This document shows positions 61,769 through 64,000 of a stretch of 64,000 nt of DNA, piece by piece; the stretch's first letter is position 1, and every line of letters begins with the position of its first letter. Position numbers and translations under genes: made by a program. The DNA is taken from contig CBDETM010000002.1 of the NCBI GenBank assembly GCA_965242905.1, forward strand, positions 2,790,001 to 2,854,000. Direction: 5' to 3'. The notes under the pieces were generated by a model, which was given only the letters and a program-made list of their open reading frames with translations, had not been told where the DNA came from and did not search any database. The stretch is from Bin5 sp965242905. Lineage in GTDB: Bacteria > Chloroflexota > Anaerolineae > Caldilineales > Caldilineaceae.

Positions 61769-62228
61769 CGCTACTTGCTCCTTTGTCTGGTTGACCCCCG
61801 CTCCCTCGCGGAGCGTCGCAACGCCCGTCATCGCGCACTGCGCCCTGGCTGCAGCCTGTCCCCACCCAGCCGCAACACGGCCGCACACACCCGATCTGCA
61901 GCGATCGTAAACGGTTTAACTTTCGCCGCAAAATCAGGTACTTGTTTTTCCGAGAGGGGTTACCGCAAACGCCCGGCGGGCGTCCGTCGTCCTGATGTGA
62001 CCATTATAGGTACTTTTTGCCCGGATTGGCAACAATATCAGGAGATTGAGGCCTATCCGACCGGGTCACTCAAGAGAATATTCCGCGCCGGACAGGTGAA
62101 AAAGGGGGTTCAACAAGGCCGCTGTGGCGGCCCACTCGCCGGACAAGCCGGCAAAAGAAGATACGGTTCCGTTTCCGTCGATTCAATAGGCAGATACCTG
62201 CACAAAGGGGGCAGTCGGCTCGCGAACC
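61769..62228. other. promoter-bearing gap between the binding proteins and MarR
   Basis: 460 bp without a supported gene. It holds the minus-strand promoter listed next and a roughly 230-nt leader before the copy B start. Confidence 0.5.
62003..62032 (-). promoter_or_regulatory. sigma70-type promoter of the tandem binding-protein genes
   Basis: On the minus strand TTGCCA (62032-62027) and TATAAT (62008-62003) are 18 bp apart. This is the best promoter match in the gap and points to copy B. Confidence 0.65.
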
Positions 62229-62708
62229 TTACTCTACATTCAACTGCATCGAGGCATACGTTCTCTGAACCTCATCTTCCGCCCGGCGGATCGTCTCCAA
62301 TGCCTTCACCACCGTCGCCAACTCCTCATCATCCAAACGGTCCGCCAACCCATCGAGTCGCTCCTGCCCAATCTGCCAGAACCGGTCTATCTCCCGCTCC
62401 CCGGATTCCGTCAATCTGCAGATCACGACCCGCCGGTCTCTCGGATCGGATACCCGGTCCACCAGCCCTTTCTCTACCAGGCGGTCCATAACCGTGGTTG
62501 TAGCCGAAAGCGCTCGCCCCAGGTAACTGGCAATGTTGCCCATGCGCAATGGGCCCGCCTCTTCCAGGAGGACCAGTGTCTTGATCTGGGGTATGGTCAT
62601 GTCCAGCTCTTCCCACTCGTCAAGCCGGCCGACATGTAACTTCCGGTTCAGATATTCCGCCAACTCCCTGAACCGGTCCCTCAACTCGTGCCTGCGGTGC
62701 TCTTCCAC
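62229..62708 (-). CDS. MarR-family transcriptional regulator
   Basis: A 159-residue winged-helix regulator. Helices and wing are seen in MTIPQIKTLVLLEEAGPLRM, NIASYLGRALSATTTVMDRL and the wing VSDPRDRRVVICRLTESG. MarR proteins bind near their own gene and often respond to phenolic or oxidative signals. The start is GTG 62706-62708. It lies directly upstream, in transcription order, of the tandem binding-protein genes, so it could regulate them, but no operator palindrome was identified. Confidence 0.9.
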   Translation of the reverse strand: MEEHRRHELRDRFRELAEYLNRKLHVGRLDEWEELDMTIPQIKTLVLLEEAGPLRMGNIASYLGRALSATTTVMDRLVEKGLVDRVSDPRDRRVVICRLTESGEREIDRFWQIGQERLDGLADRLDDEELATVVKALETIRRAEDEVQRTYASMQLNVE

Positions 62709-62937
62709 GAACTCTCACCCCAAATCCAGCTAGTCCATCCCCGTCCGCAAAACGATCCGAATCTGCAAAGTCCGTCAACGCGAAGGGAACTGCACGGCAC
62801 ACTTACGCTGGAAGATTCTACAGAGAAACGGCGAGCATCCCACCCCGCACAGACTCTCCGAAAACCTCCCGCCTACCGGATTACAGGCACCCTTTGCCAA
62901 CCAACACTGCGCAGACCACAACCGCAAAAACCACCAT

Positions 62938-63423
62938 CTAACTCTTCAGCGTGTCAAAGCCGTCCCACCCAGGGATCGCAGCAGCCTGGCGCACCCACTC
63001 CGCCGTCTGCGCCTCGTCAAACTCCTCCTCGTAAATGTCATACCAGCGCGCGTCCTTGTCCTTGCCCGCGCCCGGTGGAAGAGGATCCAGCAAAGCCCCG
63101 TAAAAAAAAGTCACCTTCACGTAACGCGTAAAAACGTGATAACTCAGAAACCATCCCATGCCCTCAATGCCGTAAAACGGCGAATTCCACCGCACCGCCT
63201 TGCGTACGTTCGGCACGTTCTCCACGATCAACGCATCCAGACGCCGCCCCAGCTCGCTCTTCCATCCCGGCATCGCCGCAATGTACGCCTGCACCGGCGC
63301 ATCCCCGTCCGCCTTTGCAATCTGCGGATTGCCCCCAGACAAAAGAACCGGCTTCGCGCCGGCCCCTTCGTCGGCTGCTTTCTCCGCAACCTTTGCTGCT
63401 CCTTTAGACCTCTTGCTGGCCAC
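62938..63423 (-). CDS. DUF1801 domain protein (YdhG-like)
   Basis: A 161-residue protein. The DUF1801 domain covers about residues 45-150 with VQAYIAAMPGWKSELGRRLD, VRKAVRWNSPFYGIEG and TRYVKVTFFYGALLDP. The fold is known in the YdhG/YjhQ group, and no biochemical role is established. The first 40 residues are Lys/Ala-rich and may be disordered. GTG 63423 is preferred over TTG 63450 because AAAGGAG lies eight bases before it. Confidence 0.85.
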   Translation of the reverse strand: MASKRSKGAAKVAEKAADEGAGAKPVLLSGGNPQIAKADGDAPVQAYIAAMPGWKSELGRRLDALIVENVPNVRKAVRWNSPFYGIEGMGWFLSYHVFTRYVKVTFFYGALLDPLPPGAGKDKDARWYDIYEEEFDEAQTAEWVRQAAAIPGWDGFDTLKS

Positions 63424-63485
63424 CCCGCCTACTCCTTTACCCTTGTCCAAAGCCGCAATAAGACGCTTCTGGCCGCTCTACATAT

Positions 63486-63561
<76 letters not shown>

Positions 63562-63625
63562 AAATATTCAATTCCTTCCGCCTTCCCGGCTCGGGCCCAC
63601 CAACCAATCCCGCCCGCCTGCCGTG

Positions 63626-63698
<73 letters not shown>

Positions 63699-63762
63699 AA
63701 ATATTCAATTCCTTCCGCCTTCCCGGCTCGGGCCCACCAACCAATCCCGCCCGCCTGCCGTG

Positions 63763-63835
<73 letters not shown>

Positions 63836-63982
63836 GAAACCGCCGGCTTCTCACCGACCTCAATTTGCCTCAAACCCCCGCAGGGCAGGAGAGTCAGTTT
63901 ATCAGACTTGACCTGAACCGGTCAAATCTCTCCTTACAGGTTTTACATGACGCCCGCATAACCGCCCTCCCGCCTTCCAGCC

Positions 63983-64000
63983 TGGTGGAGCTAAAGGGAC
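63983..64000 (-). tRNA. partial tRNA (3' end), probably Ala
   Basis: The window ends inside it. GGAGCTAAAGGGAC with the CCA-encoding TGG before it equals the 3' end of the GGC tRNA at 63486, so a fourth array member is likely. The anticodon is outside the window. Confidence 0.7.

Overview
The window looks like one contig of a high-GC bacterium, most likely Chloroflexota (Anaerolineae/Caldilineae-like). Three features suggest this: very long secreted proteins with Thr-Pro-rich linkers followed by bacterial SH3 repeats, a lone cofE next to a YqeB/EF2563-type gene, and several lipoprotein solute-binding proteins without adjacent permeases. This placement is inference; no rRNA or universal marker was available to test it.

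Layout. 0-1.4 kb: the 3' end of a molybdopterin oxidoreductase. 1.5-4.3 kb: a lower-GC insert with a DUF4365 two-gene module and a deleted IS630-type element. 4.3-7.3 kb: a GH127-like glycosidase and an amidohydrolase in one operon. 7.5-9 kb: a graveyard of IS3 and IS1595 transposase fragments and a frameshifted DUF433 antitoxin. 9-12.7 kb: a membrane protein, leucyl aminopeptidase and a class I aminotransferase. 13.5-19 kb: a tRNA-Arg followed by two lower-GC putative defence genes (one HEPN-like, one SIR2-like). These alternate with a 114-bp MITE, IS630-like ends and a cofE-yqeB pair. 19.1-21.9 kb: a translationally coupled tsaC, GT4 and WecG/TagA set. 21.9-38 kb: an LRR protein, a sugar-binding lipoprotein, a large membrane protein, a multidomain beta-barrel/Ig-like protein, MoxR-DUF58, a LacI regulator, RNase PH, a broken VapC with its partner, and a hypothetical protein. 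39-55.8 kb: five tandem paralogues encoding secreted SH3b-repeat proteins. 55.8-63.4 kb: Uma2, DUF2442, a phosphotransferase, RNase HI, two tandem branched-chain-type binding lipoproteins, MarR and DUF1801. 63.4-64 kb: a tandem tRNA-Ala array on the minus strand.

Two patterns are the most interesting. First, the SH3b cluster has diverged N-terminal heads on a nearly identical linker, SH3 and C-terminal body. The first three copies each carry the same promoter (TTGACA, 17 bp, TACGAT), the same upstream direct repeat at a fixed distance, and a conserved leader of about 475 nt or more. Second, degenerate 7-bp-period repeats occur at many places, between genes, inside reading frames and across stop codons. 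They also bracket two copies of a roughly 365-bp interspersed element with strong GC hairpins.
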